From NCBI RefSeq assembly GCF_900142035.1, contig NZ_FQZI01000002.1:62001-126000 (forward strand): a DNA stretch of 64,000 nucleotides. Direction: 5' to 3'. The notes beneath the pieces are model-generated. The model worked only from the letters and a program-made list of their open reading frames with translations, did no database searches and was not told the origin of the DNA. Of this stretch, positions 7,610 to 17,826 are shown one piece after another. Within the stretch, counting starts at the first letter, position 1; each line of letters opens with the position of its first letter. Origin of the DNA: Flavobacterium terrae. GTDB lineage: Bacteria > Bacteroidota > Bacteroidia > Flavobacteriales > Flavobacteriaceae. Position numbers and translations under genes: made by a program.

Positions 7610-8923
7610 TTAAATGTATTCTCCGTGTTGAGAAATATCTAATCCTAAGATTTCTTTTTCCTCACTAACTCTTAACGGTGATATCAAATTCACAACATAA
7701 AAAAGTAGATAAGACATAACAAAAGAAAATACAGAAACAATAACTAAAACAAAAACATGACTAAAAAACAAACGGTATTCTCCAAAAATTAATCCTTGAT
7801 GTTCTATTCCAGGGTTTATTTCTTTTGAAGCAAAAAAACCAGTCAACAACATGCCCACCATACCTCCTACTCCATGACAACTAAACACATCAAGAGCGTC
7901 ATCAATCTTGCCTTTAGGGAATTTTTCGACCAAAACATTACTTACTACACTACTTATCATTCCTATAAAAATAGCATGAGGAATACTCACAAAGCCAGCC
8001 GCTGGTGTAATCGCAACTAAACCAACTACAGCCCCTATACACAACCCTAAAGCTGAAAATTTTCTACTATTTATTTTATCAAAAAATCCCCATGTCATTG
8101 CTGCAGCTGCTGCAGCAACTGTAGTTGTTGACAAAGCCTGAACTGCTAATCCATTGGCTCCAAAAGCTGAACCAGCATTAAATCCAAACCAACCAAACCA
8201 TAACAAACCAGTACCTAAAAGCACATAAGTAACACGAGCAGGATTATGGCTTACTTCTTTACGCTTGCCTAAAAAAATTGCTCCTGCCAAAGCTGCCCAT
8301 CCTGCACTCATATGTACAGCTATTCCGCCTGCAAAATCCAATATTCCTAATTTAAAAAAGAGACCTTCAGGATGCCACGCCATATGTGTTAATGGAGCAT
8401 AAACAAATAACACAAACAACACTATAAATAATAAATAAGACCAAAAACGAATACGTTCTGCAAAAGCTCCTGTCACTAATGCTGGAGTTATAATTGCAAA
8501 TTTGGCTTGAAAAAGAGCAAATAACAACAAAGGGATTGTTGGAGCTAATTTCCAATAAGAACTTGTACCAACATTATTAAAAAATAAATTTTTGAAAGGA
8601 TTTCCTATTATCCCATAAATAGAATCCCCAAAAGAAAGTCCGTAACCAATAACTACCCATAAAATAGTAACCACAACCATAGCGACATAGCTCTGCAACA
8701 TAGTACTAATCACATTCTTCTTCCCAACCATTCCTCCATAAAAGAAACCTAATCCAGGAGTCATTAAGAGCACGAGTGCCGAAGCTACAATCATCCAAGC
8801 CGTATCGCCAGTATCAAAATTTGGTACCGTACCAGCTACTGTCTTTCCGAAAGAAAAATCAACAATTAAACAACTTGTGGCTAAAAAGACCAACAAAAAG
8901 GCTAAAAAATACTTTCTTTTCAT
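7610..8923 (-). CDS. amt: Ammonium transporter (Amt/MEP/Rh family)
   Basis: Inner-membrane ammonium channel. The N-terminus is a cleavable signal or first helix ending near residue 25, followed by about 11 membrane helices. Seen: GFFYGGMVGKKN after the first core helix, the twin-His pore residues in THMAWHPEG and in the DVFSCHGVGG segment, and the GWAALAGAIFLGKR region. The 437 residues match the family. It reads leftwards and is not accompanied by a glnK/PII gene, which often sits beside amt in other bacteria. No terminator-like stem is obvious between it and the GNAT gene. Confidence 0.94.
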   Translation of the reverse strand: MKRKYFLAFLLVFLATSCLIVDFSFGKTVAGTVPNFDTGDTAWMIVASALVLLMTPGLGFFYGGMVGKKNVISTMLQSYVAMVVVTILWVVIGYGLSFGDSIYGIIGNPFKNLFFNNVGTSSYWKLAPTIPLLLFALFQAKFAIITPALVTGAFAERIRFWSYLLFIVLFVLFVYAPLTHMAWHPEGLFFKLGILDFAGGIAVHMSAGWAALAGAIFLGKRKEVSHNPARVTYVLLGTGLLWFGWFGFNAGSAFGANGLAVQALSTTTVAAAAAAMTWGFFDKINSRKFSALGLCIGAVVGLVAITPAAGFVSIPHAIFIGMISSVVSNVLVEKFPKGKIDDALDVFSCHGVGGMVGMLLTGFFASKEINPGIEHQGLIFGEYRLFFSHVFVLVIVSVFSFVMSYLLFYVVNLISPLRVSEEKEILGLDISQHGEYI

Positions 8924-9167
8924 ATTATGAGTATTTAAAATTCAGTCTAAATATAAAAAACCCTTTCAAAAAACACACATTCATACCAAATTATTATTAT
9001 TTTGCCATTTAACCCCATAAAAAAATAGGGTTAATAAATTTTAAAGCACTAAAAATCATTAAATCTCAAACTAAAACCATCTATTTAACCATAGATAGTT
9101 TAAAAATTCCAAACTTTTTTGTATTTTACAAGTTGTAATAAACAAATGATTTAAAAAACACAAGTTT

Positions 9168-11402
9168 ATGCTTTTAACCGTTGGATCAGCAACAACTAAT
9201 CTACAGCCTTTAATAAGTGATTTAGGTCTAATATTGATGACTGCAGGAATTGCTGTCCTTATTTTTAAAATCCTAAAGCAACCACTTGTTTTAGGTTATT
9301 TAATTGCTGGTTTTTTGGCTGGAAGTCATTTTGATTTTTTTCCATCTATAAAAGATGTTCACAGCATTGAAGTTTGGGCAGAAATTGGTATTGTTTTTTT
9401 ACTATTCAGTCTTGGTTTAGAATTTAGTTTCAAAAAATTAGTCAAAGTTGGAGGTACAGCATCAATAACAGCAACTTCGCAAATTATTTTCATGGTATTT
9501 GCGGGTTTTACAGCTGGTCAGTTAATGAGTTGGAAAATCATGGATAGTATTTTCCTAGGAGTTATGCTTTCAATATCATCAACTACTATCATACTCAAAA
9601 CTTTTGACGAGTTAGGAGTTAAAGCTCAAAAATTTGCAGGTAATGTAATAGGAGCTTTAATAGTCCAAGACATATTAGCCATTTTAATGATGGTACTACT
9701 CTCTACCATCGCAGTTAGTCAACAATTTTCAGGCAGTGAATTATTTTTGTCGGTATTAAAACTTATTTTCTTTCTTACGATTTGGTTTGTGGCTGGAATC
9801 TTTTTTGTACCCACCTTACTAAAAAAAACAAAGCATCTCCTTTCTGACGAAATGCTATTGATAGTATCACTAGCTCTTTGCTTATTAATGGTAATTCTAG
9901 CTTCAAATGTAGGGTTTTCTCCAGCTTTAGGTGCTTTTATTATGGGTTCAATTATTGCCGAAACCACACAAGCAGAACATATTGAGCATTTGGTAAAACC
10001 AGTAAAAGATTTATTTGGAGCCGTTTTTTTCGTTTCTGTAGGAATGTTAATCAATCCTGATACTTTAATTGAATATGCACTTCCAGTTGCACTACTTACT
10101 ATAATCACAATTACAGGCCAATCCTTTAGTTCAACTGTTGGTTCATTATTAGCAGGTCAACCCTTAAAACAATCCGTTCAAACAGGTGTTAGTTTGTCTC
10201 AAATAGGTGAATTTTCTTTTATTATTGCCACCCTTGGAGCATCTTTACATGTTACAAGTGATTTTTTATACCCAATAATTGTAGCAGTTTCTGCTATAAC
10301 TACTTTCACAACACCTTACATGGTTGCACTAGGCACACCATTAGCCATTTATTTAGAAAAAAAACTACCTCGAAAATGGGTAAAAAGTATTCAAGATTAT
10401 AGTGCTAATGCAGATGCTATTAAAATCATGACCTCTTTACAAATAGCACTAAGAGCTTATTTATTCCAAATTATTTTACACTCAATAATCATAATTGCTA
10501 TCATTTTACTATCTGGCAAATATCTTTTACCATTTGTTCAAGAAACTGAATTTGGCCATACCATAGCCGCTTTTATAACCCTTATTTTAGTATCTCCTTT
10601 CTTATGGGCCTTATCCTTAAGAAAAATTGCCACCGAAGCTGTTAACGAACTTTTTTCGACTAAAAAACAAAGAGGTCCTATAATGATCCTCATCTTTTTC
10701 AGAATTGGTTTAGGACTTTTCTTTATTGGCTTCATTGTAAATAATTTTTTCTCGCCAGCAACAGCTGTACTTTCATTAATTTTTGCAATTATTGCTTACT
10801 TCTCTTTTCCAAAAAGATTACAGAAGCGTTACCTAACAATAGAACAACATTTTTTGAGCAATTTTAACGAAAGAGAAATAAGTAAAACCAAACACCTCAG
10901 AAAAGATTTAACTCCTTGGGATGGGCATATGGCAACTTTTGATATTGCTCCTTCTTCAAATATTATTGGAAAAACTCTTAACGAACTTCGCATTCGAGAA
11001 AAAACAGGAATTAACATTGCATTCATCAAAAGAGGAGAAATTACTATTAACATGCCTAGCAGAAATGAACGTTTATTCCCAAAAGACGAAGTATGTGTTA
11101 TTGGCACCGATACACAGGTGAAAAAATTCAAAAAATATCTTAATCAAAACGAAATAGAACCGCCTGAAGAGTCTGAACAGACAGATATAGTTTTACAACA
11201 TTTAAAATTGAAAAACCTAGAATATATAGGAAAAAGCATTCGAGAATCTAAAATTAGAGAAAAAACAAACGGCTTAGTTGTTGGTATAGAAAGAGACGGA
11301 AAACGCATTCTTAATCCAGAGTCACATTTAATACTTGAAGAAAACGATATATTATGGGTAGTAGGTGATAAAAAATTATTATCTAGTATAATTCAAAACT
11401 AA
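9168..11402 (+). CDS. Kef-type monovalent cation:proton antiporter with two TrkA-C domains
   Basis: CPA2-family antiporter exchanging K+ or Na+ for protons across the inner membrane. Residues 1-400 hold the Na_H_Exchanger helices, with the typical GYLIAGFLAGSH, FSLGLEFS and LGAFIMGSIIAET segments. A second hydrophobic block lies around 420-560. The C-terminus (about 595-744) carries two successive TrkA-C-like regulatory modules (IIGKTLNELRI... and YIGKSIRESKI...) but no TrkA-N/RCK NAD-binding domain, unlike KefB and KefC. The ATG is preceded by a long T-rich stretch without a perfect promoter box. It converges with guaB over a shared terminator. Confidence 0.9.
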   Translation: MLLTVGSATTNLQPLISDLGLILMTAGIAVLIFKILKQPLVLGYLIAGFLAGSHFDFFPSIKDVHSIEVWAEIGIVFLLFSLGLEFSFKKLVKVGGTASITATSQIIFMVFAGFTAGQLMSWKIMDSIFLGVMLSISSTTIILKTFDELGVKAQKFAGNVIGALIVQDILAILMMVLLSTIAVSQQFSGSELFLSVLKLIFFLTIWFVAGIFFVPTLLKKTKHLLSDEMLLIVSLALCLLMVILASNVGFSPALGAFIMGSIIAETTQAEHIEHLVKPVKDLFGAVFFVSVGMLINPDTLIEYALPVALLTIITITGQSFSSTVGSLLAGQPLKQSVQTGVSLSQIGEFSFIIATLGASLHVTSDFLYPIIVAVSAITTFTTPYMVALGTPLAIYLEKKLPRKWVKSIQDYSANADAIKIMTSLQIALRAYLFQIILHSIIIIAIILLSGKYLLPFVQETEFGHTIAAFITLILVSPFLWALSLRKIATEAVNELFSTKKQRGPIMILIFFRIGLGLFFIGFIVNNFFSPATAVLSLIFAIIAYFSFPKRLQKRYLTIEQHFLSNFNEREISKTKHLRKDLTPWDGHMATFDIAPSSNIIGKTLNELRIREKTGINIAFIKRGEITINMPSRNERLFPKDEVCVIGTDTQVKKFKKYLNQNEIEPPEESEQTDIVLQHLKLKNLEYIGKSIRESKIREKTNGLVVGIERDGKRILNPESHLILEENDILWVVGDKKLLSSIIQN

Positions 11403-11405
11403 AAA

Positions 11406-11434
11406 AAGGGATACATTTTTGAAATGTATCCCTT
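11406..11434. terminator. Bidirectional terminator between antiporter and guaB
   Basis: Perfect 13-bp stem AAGGGATACATTT (11406-11418) / AAATGTATCCCTT (11422-11434) with a 3-base loop, A-rich on the left and T-containing on the right. It serves both convergent genes. Confidence 0.8.
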
Positions 11435-11452
11435 AACTATTTTAAATATATT

Positions 11453-12925
11453 TTATCTAGAATAATTTGGTGCTTCTTTGGTAATTGTCACATTATGCGG
11501 ATGACTTTCGCTAATTCCACTTGAAGTGATTCTAACAAACTTTCCTTTTTCTTGTAAATCATCAATAGTGGCAGAACCACAATATCCCATACCTGCTCTA
11601 AGACCTCCTATAAATTGCAACATGCTTTCGTTTAACTCCCCTTTATAAGGAACACGACCTACTATACCTTCTGGAACTAATTTTTTCACATCGTCCTCAA
11701 CATCTTGGAAATATCTGTCTTTTGATCCTTCTTTCATCGCTTCAACAGAACCCATTCCTCGGTATGATTTGAATTTTCTTCCTTCGAAAATTATAGTTTC
11801 TCCAGGAGACTCTTTAGTTCCCGCTAATAATGATCCCAACATTACACAATTGGCTCCTGCTGCAATTGCTTTAGGAATATCCCCTGTATAACGGATACCA
11901 CCATCTGCAATTACTGGAACGTCAGTACCTTTCAAAGCTGCTGCAACTTCTAATACTGCCGAGAATTGTGGAAAACCAACACCTGCAACAACACGAGTAG
12001 TACAAATAGAACCTGGACCAATACCTACTTTAACAGCATCGGCACCATTTTGAGCTAAATATAAAGCAGCTTCTGCTGTAGCTATATTTCCAACAACTAC
12101 ATCTAAGTCAGGAAATTTATTTTTAACTTGTTTTAAAACGTCAACCACACCTTTAGTATGTCCGTGGGCAGTATCTATAATTACCGCATCAACACCAGCA
12201 TTTACTAAAGCTTCTGCTCTTTCAACAGCATCTGCCGTAACTCCTAATGCTGCAGCTACTCTTAAACGACCAAACTTATCTTTGTTAGCGTTAGGTTTTT
12301 GAGTCAGTTTTGTGATATCTCTAAAGGTAATTAATCCAACTAACTTGTAATCAGCGTTTACAACTGGTAGTTTTTCAATTTTATTGCCTTGCAAAATTTC
12401 TTCGGCTTTTGCCAAATTTGTACCTTCTGGTGCAGTTATTAAATTTTGTGAAGTCATTACTTCTGTAATAACTCTATCATTATCTTTTTCGAAACGCAAA
12501 TCTCTATTGGTAACAATTCCTTTTAAAATACCATTTTCATCAACCACAGGAATTCCCCCAATTCCATACTCTTGCATAGCTTTTTTAGCATCTGCCACAA
12601 TAGCATTTAAAGGCAATGTAACTGGATCGAGTATCATTCCGCTTTCAGCACGTTTTACCTTACGAACCTCAGCAGCTTGCTTTTTAATAGACATGTTTTT
12701 ATGCAATACCCCAATACCTCCTTCTTGAGCCATAGCAATAGCCATAGCACTTTCGGTAACTGTATCCATAGCAGCTGATACAATGGGAACATTCAATGAA
12801 ATATTTTTTGAAAATTTTGTTTTGATACTTACTTCTCTAGGAAGAACTTCAGAATAATTTGGAACCAGTAGGACATCATCGTAAGTTAAACCTTCTCCGA
12901 CAATTTTAGATGCATGTGCGTTCAT
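11453..12925 (-). CDS. guaB: Inosine-5'-monophosphate dehydrogenase
   Basis: Oxidises IMP to XMP with NAD+, the committed step to GMP. The 490 residues form a TIM barrel interrupted by a CBS-domain pair (about 95-210). Seen: the N-terminal [10 protein letters not shown], the IMP-binding [10 protein letters not shown] segment, and the catalytic loop GPGSICTT with Cys308 as nucleophile. The flap region [11 protein letters not shown] and the C-terminal mobile part are intact. It reads leftwards from a TAnnTTTG box at 12958-12965, as a single gene. Confidence 0.98.
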   Translation of the reverse strand: MNAHASKIVGEGLTYDDVLLVPNYSEVLPREVSIKTKFSKNISLNVPIVSAAMDTVTESAMAIAMAQEGGIGVLHKNMSIKKQAAEVRKVKRAESGMILDPVTLPLNAIVADAKKAMQEYGIGGIPVVDENGILKGIVTNRDLRFEKDNDRVITEVMTSQNLITAPEGTNLAKAEEILQGNKIEKLPVVNADYKLVGLITFRDITKLTQKPNANKDKFGRLRVAAALGVTADAVERAEALVNAGVDAVIIDTAHGHTKGVVDVLKQVKNKFPDLDVVVGNIATAEAALYLAQNGADAVKVGIGPGSICTTRVVAGVGFPQFSAVLEVAAALKGTDVPVIADGGIRYTGDIPKAIAAGANCVMLGSLLAGTKESPGETIIFEGRKFKSYRGMGSVEAMKEGSKDRYFQDVEDDVKKLVPEGIVGRVPYKGELNESMLQFIGGLRAGMGYCGSATIDDLQEKGKFVRITSSGISESHPHNVTITKEAPNYSR

Positions 12926-12957
12926 GTTGCAATTTGTAGTTGTAGTTAAATTGCATG

Positions 12958-12965
12958 CAAATATA
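12958..12965 (-). promoter_or_regulatory. guaB promoter -7 box
   Basis: On the minus strand it reads TATATTTG, a perfect TAnnTTTG, 32 bases upstream of the guaB ATG. Confidence 0.5.
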
Positions 12966-13051
12966 ATACAATTATCTCTTCTAATAAAATGGTTTTAACT
13001 TAACTTTTAAAAACTAACACATAAACATCTAAAGAATGGTCTTTATTTTAA

Positions 13052-13132
13052 TTTATAGCTTTAAAAGGCTATAAATTATAATTATAGCTAAAATAAGCTA
13101 TAAATAATACTTATATCCAAAAAAAGCTATAG
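13052..13132. promoter_or_regulatory. Three phased palindromic operators upstream of satD-like gene
   Basis: Three inverted repeats of one pattern, TTATAGC-N8-GCTATAA: arms at 13052-13059/13068-13075 (8 bp, perfect), 13082-13088/13097-13103 (7 bp, perfect) and 13111-13117/13126-13132 (imperfect). All have an 8-base spacer, and their centres are exactly 29 bp apart. The third overlaps the -7 box of the downstream gene, so a bound protein should repress it. The helix-turn-helix of the SatD-like product is an obvious candidate ligand (inference). Confidence 0.75.
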
Positions 13133-13137
13133 ATTTG
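13130..13137 (+). promoter_or_regulatory. satD-like promoter -7 box
   Basis: TAGATTTG fits TAnnTTTG and lies 17 bases before the ATG. Its first bases coincide with the right arm of the third operator palindrome. Confidence 0.5.
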
Positions 13138-13154
13138 TATCAAATGAATAGAAG

Positions 13155-13844
13155 ATGAAAAAGAAAATTGTTTTATCAGGAGATATAATTGCTTCAACTA
13201 GTTTAAGTATTGAAGAAAAAAACTCATTAGAAAAAAAACTAAACGAATTAATTTCTATTTTAGTTGAGAATTTTCCTATATATGGAAGAATAATTAAAGG
13301 TGATTACCTAGAAGTAGTTGTAGAAAATCCAGAAGATGCTTTACTTATTACTTTATTAATTAAAAGCTTTATAAAATCAGCTATTGATGATCAAGACAAT
13401 AGTAGCAACCGATATAAAAAGTTTAAAAACTACGGTATAAGGATTGCAATGGGTTTTGGAGAATTAACCCGATATGACAAACAAAAAGGGATAATTGACG
13501 GGAATGCCATTTATTATTCGGGAAGAAAGATTAATGAAGAAACATCAACATACAACAAACAAAGAATAGTAATAAAAAATACATTGTTTTTCATTTCAGA
13601 TAATGATAAACTAGACCAAATGATGGATACATTATTAAGCTTGTTAGATATTTTAATTGGAAATGCAACTGCTAAACAAAGTGAAATTTTATTTTTACGC
13701 TTATTAGGGAGTAGTGAAAAAGAAATTTCAATACAATTAAACATAAAACAACCTACTGTAAACAAACAACTTACAAGCGTAGGATGGAATGCAATAGACA
13801 AGTCTGTTACTTATTTTAAAACAATAATAAAGGATTACGAATAA
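13155..13844 (+). CDS. SatD-family protein with C-terminal helix-turn-helix
   Basis: Likely DNA-binding regulator of unknown signal. The N-terminal 165 residues fit the SatD family: SGDIIAST near residue 8, then IKGDYLEVVVENPEDALL, then RIAMGFGEL, a layout resembling a degenerate nucleotide-cyclase-like fold. The C-terminal 65 residues (AKQSEILFLRLLGSSEKEIS..LNIKQPTVNKQL) form a sigma-70 region 4/LuxR-like HTH. The next gene starts at 13844 and shares its first base with this stop codon (TAATG), so the two are co-translated. SatD and DUF3307 genes are commonly paired. Three phased palindromes at the promoter suggest autoregulation. Confidence 0.82.
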   Translation: MKKKIVLSGDIIASTSLSIEEKNSLEKKLNELISILVENFPIYGRIIKGDYLEVVVENPEDALLITLLIKSFIKSAIDDQDNSSNRYKKFKNYGIRIAMGFGELTRYDKQKGIIDGNAIYYSGRKINEETSTYNKQRIVIKNTLFFISDNDKLDQMMDTLLSLLDILIGNATAKQSEILFLRLLGSSEKEISIQLNIKQPTVNKQLTSVGWNAIDKSVTYFKTIIKDYE

Positions 13845-14536
13845 TGAATGTAAACTTATTAATACTACAATTTATAGGACATCTTTTAGGAGATTACATC
13901 TTTCAAACCGATGCAAGTGCCAAAGAGAAAAACGAAAATGGTTTTAAGAGTAAATTCATTTTTAAACACACTTTAATAACTTTTATTAGTTCGTTGGTTT
14001 TATCTTTTGATTTTAACTTCACCTTATGCTCTTTAGGCATAGCAGCATCTCATCTAATCATTGATGGATTAAAACACAAATTAAACAAAGGAAGATTTTC
14101 CTTTTTTATTGACCAAACGCTACACATTGTAATGATAGTATTGTTCGTATGGATGTTTGAACTGTATTTTAAAGAAAATCCTTTATTAAAAATCACCAAT
14201 ACTAAATTACTACTAATCATAACTGGTTATTTGATTTGCTTAAAACCAGCCAATATTTTTATACGCGAGGTTTTAGTTGTTGCCAAAATAGAAAGTATTT
14301 CAGATACTACAACAGAATTAAAAAATGCAGGAAAAGTGATAGGTATTCTTGAAAGAATATTAGTCCTGACATTTGTTATTATAGGAAAACTAGAAATTAT
14401 AGGCTTTATGATAGCTGCAAAATCGATACTTCGATACAAAGATACCAACACCATAAAAACAGAATATGTTTTAATAGGAACTATGCTTAGTTTTGGAATA
14501 GCAATGCTAGCTGGTTTACTTATCGAACGTTTTTAA
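13844..14536 (+). CDS. DUF3307 domain integral membrane protein
   Basis: Membrane protein of unknown function. The N-terminal 110 residues match DUF3307: LLILQFIGHLLGDYIFQTD, then the FKHTLITFISSLVLSF helix, then ASHLIIDGLKHKL. The conserved His and Asp residues (HLLGDY, H..IDG.K) lie at membrane edges and look like a polar active or metal site. About six hydrophobic segments are seen in 230 residues. Translationally coupled to the SatD-like gene. It ends 4 bases into the convergent HMG-CoA lyase-like gene (overlap 14533-14536). Confidence 0.82.
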   Translation: MNVNLLILQFIGHLLGDYIFQTDASAKEKNENGFKSKFIFKHTLITFISSLVLSFDFNFTLCSLGIAASHLIIDGLKHKLNKGRFSFFIDQTLHIVMIVLFVWMFELYFKENPLLKITNTKLLLIITGYLICLKPANIFIREVLVVAKIESISDTTTELKNAGKVIGILERILVLTFVIIGKLEIIGFMIAAKSILRYKDTNTIKTEYVLIGTMLSFGIAMLAGLLIERF

Positions 14537-15402
14537 TGATAAACCGTAAAAATTTTTAGCGCTTCATTATAGGCACTTTCAAAACTCATTGCACTTAAAT
14601 TAGTGTCAGCTTTTTGAGAAGTAAAGTACGACAACAATTTTTCTGTAGGCATGTTACCCGTTAGCTTATCTGTAGCCATAGGACAACCTCCAAAACCTTG
14701 AATAGCACCATCAAAACGAAGACAACCCGCTTTATAAGCAGCATCCACTTTTTCATACCATTTGTCTGGTGTAGTATGCAAATGTGCTCCAAACTCAATG
14801 TCTGGATACTTCGGGATTAAATTAGAAAACAAATAATCAATAACTTCAGGAGTAGAACTACCAACAGTATCAGAAAGTGATAAGATTTTCACTCCCATAG
14901 AAGCTAACTTTTCTGTCCACTCACCTACTATATCAACATTCCATGGATCTCCGTATGGATTTCCAAAACCCATCGAAATATAAGTAACTACCTCCTTATT
15001 ATTCTTATCTGCAATATTTAAAATTTCCTGAAGGGTAACTAAAGATTCTGCGATAGTCTTATGCGTGTTACGCATTTGAAAATTTTCGGAAATAGAAAAA
15101 GGAAAACCCAAGTATTTAATTTCTGGATGCACTGATGCGTTTTCTGCACCTTGCGTATTTGCAATAATGGCCAAAAGTTTACTTTCTGTTTTAGACAAAT
15201 CTAATTTAGACAGAACTTCGGCGGTGTCCTGCATTTGAGGAATCGCTTTTGCCGAAACAAAACTTCCAAAATCGATAGTATCAAAACCTACACGCAATAA
15301 CGATTGAATGTATTGTACTTTTTTATCTGTTGGTATAAAATCCTTAATACCTTGCATGGCATCACGTGGACATTCAATAAGCTTGATTTTTTCGGCATTC
15401 AT
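14533..15402 (-). CDS. Hydroxymethylglutaryl-CoA lyase
   Basis: DRE-TIM metallolyase cleaving HMG-CoA to acetoacetate and acetyl-CoA, used in leucine degradation. Seen: ECPRDAMQG near residue 10 (the catalytic Arg-Asp), the metal-binding HLHTTP segment, and GFGGCPMA near residue 237, corresponding to the HMGCL signature with the catalytic Cys. The 289-residue length fits. A TAnnTTTG-like box (minus strand, 15407-15414) lies only 5 bases before the ATG, so a nearly leaderless transcript is possible, or it is co-transcribed with pyrD 19 bases upstream. A homologous aldolase with another acyl-CoA cannot be excluded. Confidence 0.85.
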   Translation of the reverse strand: MNAEKIKLIECPRDAMQGIKDFIPTDKKVQYIQSLLRVGFDTIDFGSFVSAKAIPQMQDTAEVLSKLDLSKTESKLLAIIANTQGAENASVHPEIKYLGFPFSISENFQMRNTHKTIAESLVTLQEILNIADKNNKEVVTYISMGFGNPYGDPWNVDIVGEWTEKLASMGVKILSLSDTVGSSTPEVIDYLFSNLIPKYPDIEFGAHLHTTPDKWYEKVDAAYKAGCLRFDGAIQGFGGCPMATDKLTGNMPTEKLLSYFTSQKADTNLSAMSFESAYNEALKIFTVYH

Positions 15403-15421
15403 AGCTCAAAAATATAACTAT

Positions 15422-16474
15422 TTAAGCGTTTTCTAAAATCTTTTTATTAATTGCCTTAACAAGAGCTGGTCCTTCATATATAAATCCAGTATACAATTGA
15501 ACCAAACTGGCACCTGCTTCTAGTTTTTCGATAGCATCTTCGGGTGTGTGAATACCTCCAACTCCAATGATTGGAAAAGCCTTGTTACTTTTTTCAGCTA
15601 AAAAACGAATAACTTCTGTAGAACGTTTTGTCAAAGGTTTTCCAGATAAACCTCCTGCTTCAATCTTATTAATTGATTGTAAACCATCTCTAGATATTGT
15701 AGTATTTGTAGCAATGACACCTGCAATTTTAGAGTCTTTTACAATTTCAATAATATCTAATAGTTGCTCGTTTGTTAAATCTGGTGCAATTTTTAATAAA
15801 ATTGGTTTTTGTTTGGGTTTCTGCCCTTCGACATCGCTCAGGGTAACACCTTTTTTAATGTTTAATTCTTGCAAAACCATCAAAAGTTTTGTCAAGGGCT
15901 CTTTATCCTGTAATTCACGCAAACCTGGAGTATTAGGCGAACTTACATTCACTACAAAATAATCTACATGATCATACAAGGCCTCAAAACAAATTTCATA
16001 ATCCTTGACAGCTTCATCGTTTGGAGTAACTTTATTTTTCCCAATGTTGCCACCAATGAGTACATCGTTATTCTTTTTTAAACGTTCAACCGCTTCTAAA
16101 ACCCCTCCATTATTAAACCCCATTCGATTCACAATTGCTGAATCTTCTAATAAACGAAACAAACGTTTCTTAGGATTTCCTTCTTGTGCTTTGGGTGTTA
16201 ATGTCCCAATTTCAATAAACCCAAAACCAAAATTTGATAATTCGTTGTAAAGCTTGGCATCTTTATCAAACCCCGCAGCAAGACCTACTGGATTTTTAAA
16301 TTTAAGTCCAAATATTTCTCGTTCTAAACGTTTGTCATCAATATGATACATAGAACGTATTGCTGACGAAACACCTGGTATTTTATTAATAAAACGAATA
16401 CATGAAAATGAAAAATGATGTATTTTTTCTGGATCAAATCCAAAAAGAATGGGTCTAATTAGTGATTTATACAT
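15422..16474 (-). CDS. pyrD: Dihydroorotate dehydrogenase (quinone), class 2
   Basis: Membrane-associated flavoenzyme oxidising dihydroorotate to orotate with quinone in pyrimidine synthesis. The N-terminal 45 residues form the amphipathic helical extension typical of class 2 ([18 protein letters not shown]). Then come [13 protein letters not shown], the substrate loop NRMGFNNGG, the catalytic Ser region [15 protein letters not shown], and the FMN-phosphate site GGLSGKPLT...GVGGI. The 350-residue length fits. It precedes the HMG-CoA lyase-like gene by 19 bases and probably shares its transcript. Confidence 0.96.
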   Translation of the reverse strand: MYKSLIRPILFGFDPEKIHHFSFSCIRFINKIPGVSSAIRSMYHIDDKRLEREIFGLKFKNPVGLAAGFDKDAKLYNELSNFGFGFIEIGTLTPKAQEGNPKKRLFRLLEDSAIVNRMGFNNGGVLEAVERLKKNNDVLIGGNIGKNKVTPNDEAVKDYEICFEALYDHVDYFVVNVSSPNTPGLRELQDKEPLTKLLMVLQELNIKKGVTLSDVEGQKPKQKPILLKIAPDLTNEQLLDIIEIVKDSKIAGVIATNTTISRDGLQSINKIEAGGLSGKPLTKRSTEVIRFLAEKSNKAFPIIGVGGIHTPEDAIEKLEAGASLVQLYTGFIYEGPALVKAINKKILENA

Positions 16475-16494
16475 AGATAGTTAGTGTTGTGGTG

Positions 16495-16502
16495 CAAAAA
16501 TA
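16495..16502 (-). promoter_or_regulatory. pyrD promoter -7 box
   Basis: Minus strand reads TATTTTTG (TAnnTTTG), 20 bases upstream of the pyrD ATG. Confidence 0.45.
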
Positions 16503-16538
16503 GGAAATTGAATACAGATATAAGAATGGAAATATCAA

Positions 16539-16546
16539 TATATTTG
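16539..16546 (+). promoter_or_regulatory. pepT promoter -7 box
   Basis: TATATTTG fits TAnnTTTG and lies 21 bases before the pepT ATG, back to back with the pyrD promoter. Confidence 0.5.
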
Positions 16547-16567
16547 TAAATCTAATTATTTTATAAA

Positions 16568-17809
16568 ATGCAACATATAACAGACCGTTTTATCAGTTAT
16601 GTAACTGTAGATACAGAAGCCGATCCAAATTCGAATACAACTCCTAGTTCTGCTAAGCAATGGGATTTAGCCAATAAATTAGTCGAAGAATTAAAAGCTA
16701 TAGGATTACAAGATGTAAGTATAGACGACAAAGCATACATTCAAGCCACTTTACCAAGCAATATTGATGAAAAAGTGCCAACTATAGGTTTTATTTCTCA
16801 TTTTGATACTACACCCGATTTTACTGGTGCCAATGTTAAACCTCAAATTGTTCCAAATTATGATGGGGGTGATATTATCTTAAACAAAGAAAAGAATATT
16901 GTTTTATCTCCAAGTTATTTTGAAGATCTATTGTTGTATAAAGGACAAACTTTAATTACAACCGACGGAACTACTTTATTAGGTGCCGATGACAAAGCAG
17001 GAATTACAGAGATTGTAACTGCTATGGAATATTTAATTAAAAATCCTCAAATCAAGCACGGAACGATCAAAGTGGGTTTCACACCTGATGAAGAAATAGG
17101 CCGTGGTGCCGACTTTTTTGATGTAGAAAAATTTGGATGCGATTGGGCTTATACTATGGATGGAAGCCAAATAGGCGAATTAGAATATGAAAATTTTAAT
17201 GCCGCTGGTGTAAAATTAAAATTTAAAGGAAAGAGTGTTCACCCTGGATATGCTAAGGGCAAAATGATTAACTCGATGCTTTTAGCTACTAAATACATTG
17301 CTAAATTACCTAAAAAAGAAGTTCCTGAGCGTACAAAAGATTACCAAGGATTCTTTCATGTAGTACATTTAGACGGAAGTATTGAAGAGACTAACGTACA
17401 ATTAATTATACGTGACCACAATCGTAAAAAGTTTGAAAAACGCAAAAAATTAGTGCAAAAAATTGCGGATAAATTCAATGCAAAATACGCTAAACAATTT
17501 GGTGAAGATATTGTTGAAATTGAAGTAAAAGACCAATACTATAATATGCGTGAAAAAGTAGAACCAATGATGCACATTGTAGACATTGCAGAAAAAGCAA
17601 TGAAAAACTTGGGAATCAAACCAATCATAAAACCTATTCGTGGTGGTACTGATGGTTCACGATTATCGTACATGGGGTTACCATGTCCTAATATTTTTGC
17701 AGGTGGACATAATTTCCATGGTAAATACGAATACGTTCCCGTAGAAAGTATGCAAAAAGCAGTAGATGTTATTGTAGAAATTGCACAAATTGTAGCAAAG
17801 CAGAAATAA
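16568..17809 (+). CDS. pepT: Peptidase T (tripeptide aminopeptidase)
   Basis: Cytoplasmic M20B metallopeptidase removing the N-terminal residue of tripeptides. Seen: the zinc ligands in SHFDT (His78, Asp80), GADDKAGITE, the catalytic Glu pair TPDEEIGRGAD, the DGSQIGELEYENFNAA segment, and the C-terminal PIRGGTDGSRLSYMG and GGHNFHGKYE. The 413-residue length is normal. Divergent from pyrD and followed by a long hairpin. Start supported by the promoter box 21 bases upstream. Confidence 0.96.
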   Translation: MQHITDRFISYVTVDTEADPNSNTTPSSAKQWDLANKLVEELKAIGLQDVSIDDKAYIQATLPSNIDEKVPTIGFISHFDTTPDFTGANVKPQIVPNYDGGDIILNKEKNIVLSPSYFEDLLLYKGQTLITTDGTTLLGADDKAGITEIVTAMEYLIKNPQIKHGTIKVGFTPDEEIGRGADFFDVEKFGCDWAYTMDGSQIGELEYENFNAAGVKLKFKGKSVHPGYAKGKMINSMLLATKYIAKLPKKEVPERTKDYQGFFHVVHLDGSIEETNVQLIIRDHNRKKFEKRKKLVQKIADKFNAKYAKQFGEDIVEIEVKDQYYNMREKVEPMMHIVDIAEKAMKNLGIKPIIKPIRGGTDGSRLSYMGLPCPNIFAGGHNFHGKYEYVPVESMQKAVDVIVEIAQIVAKQK

Positions 17810-17826
17810 TTTTAAACATCAACAAT

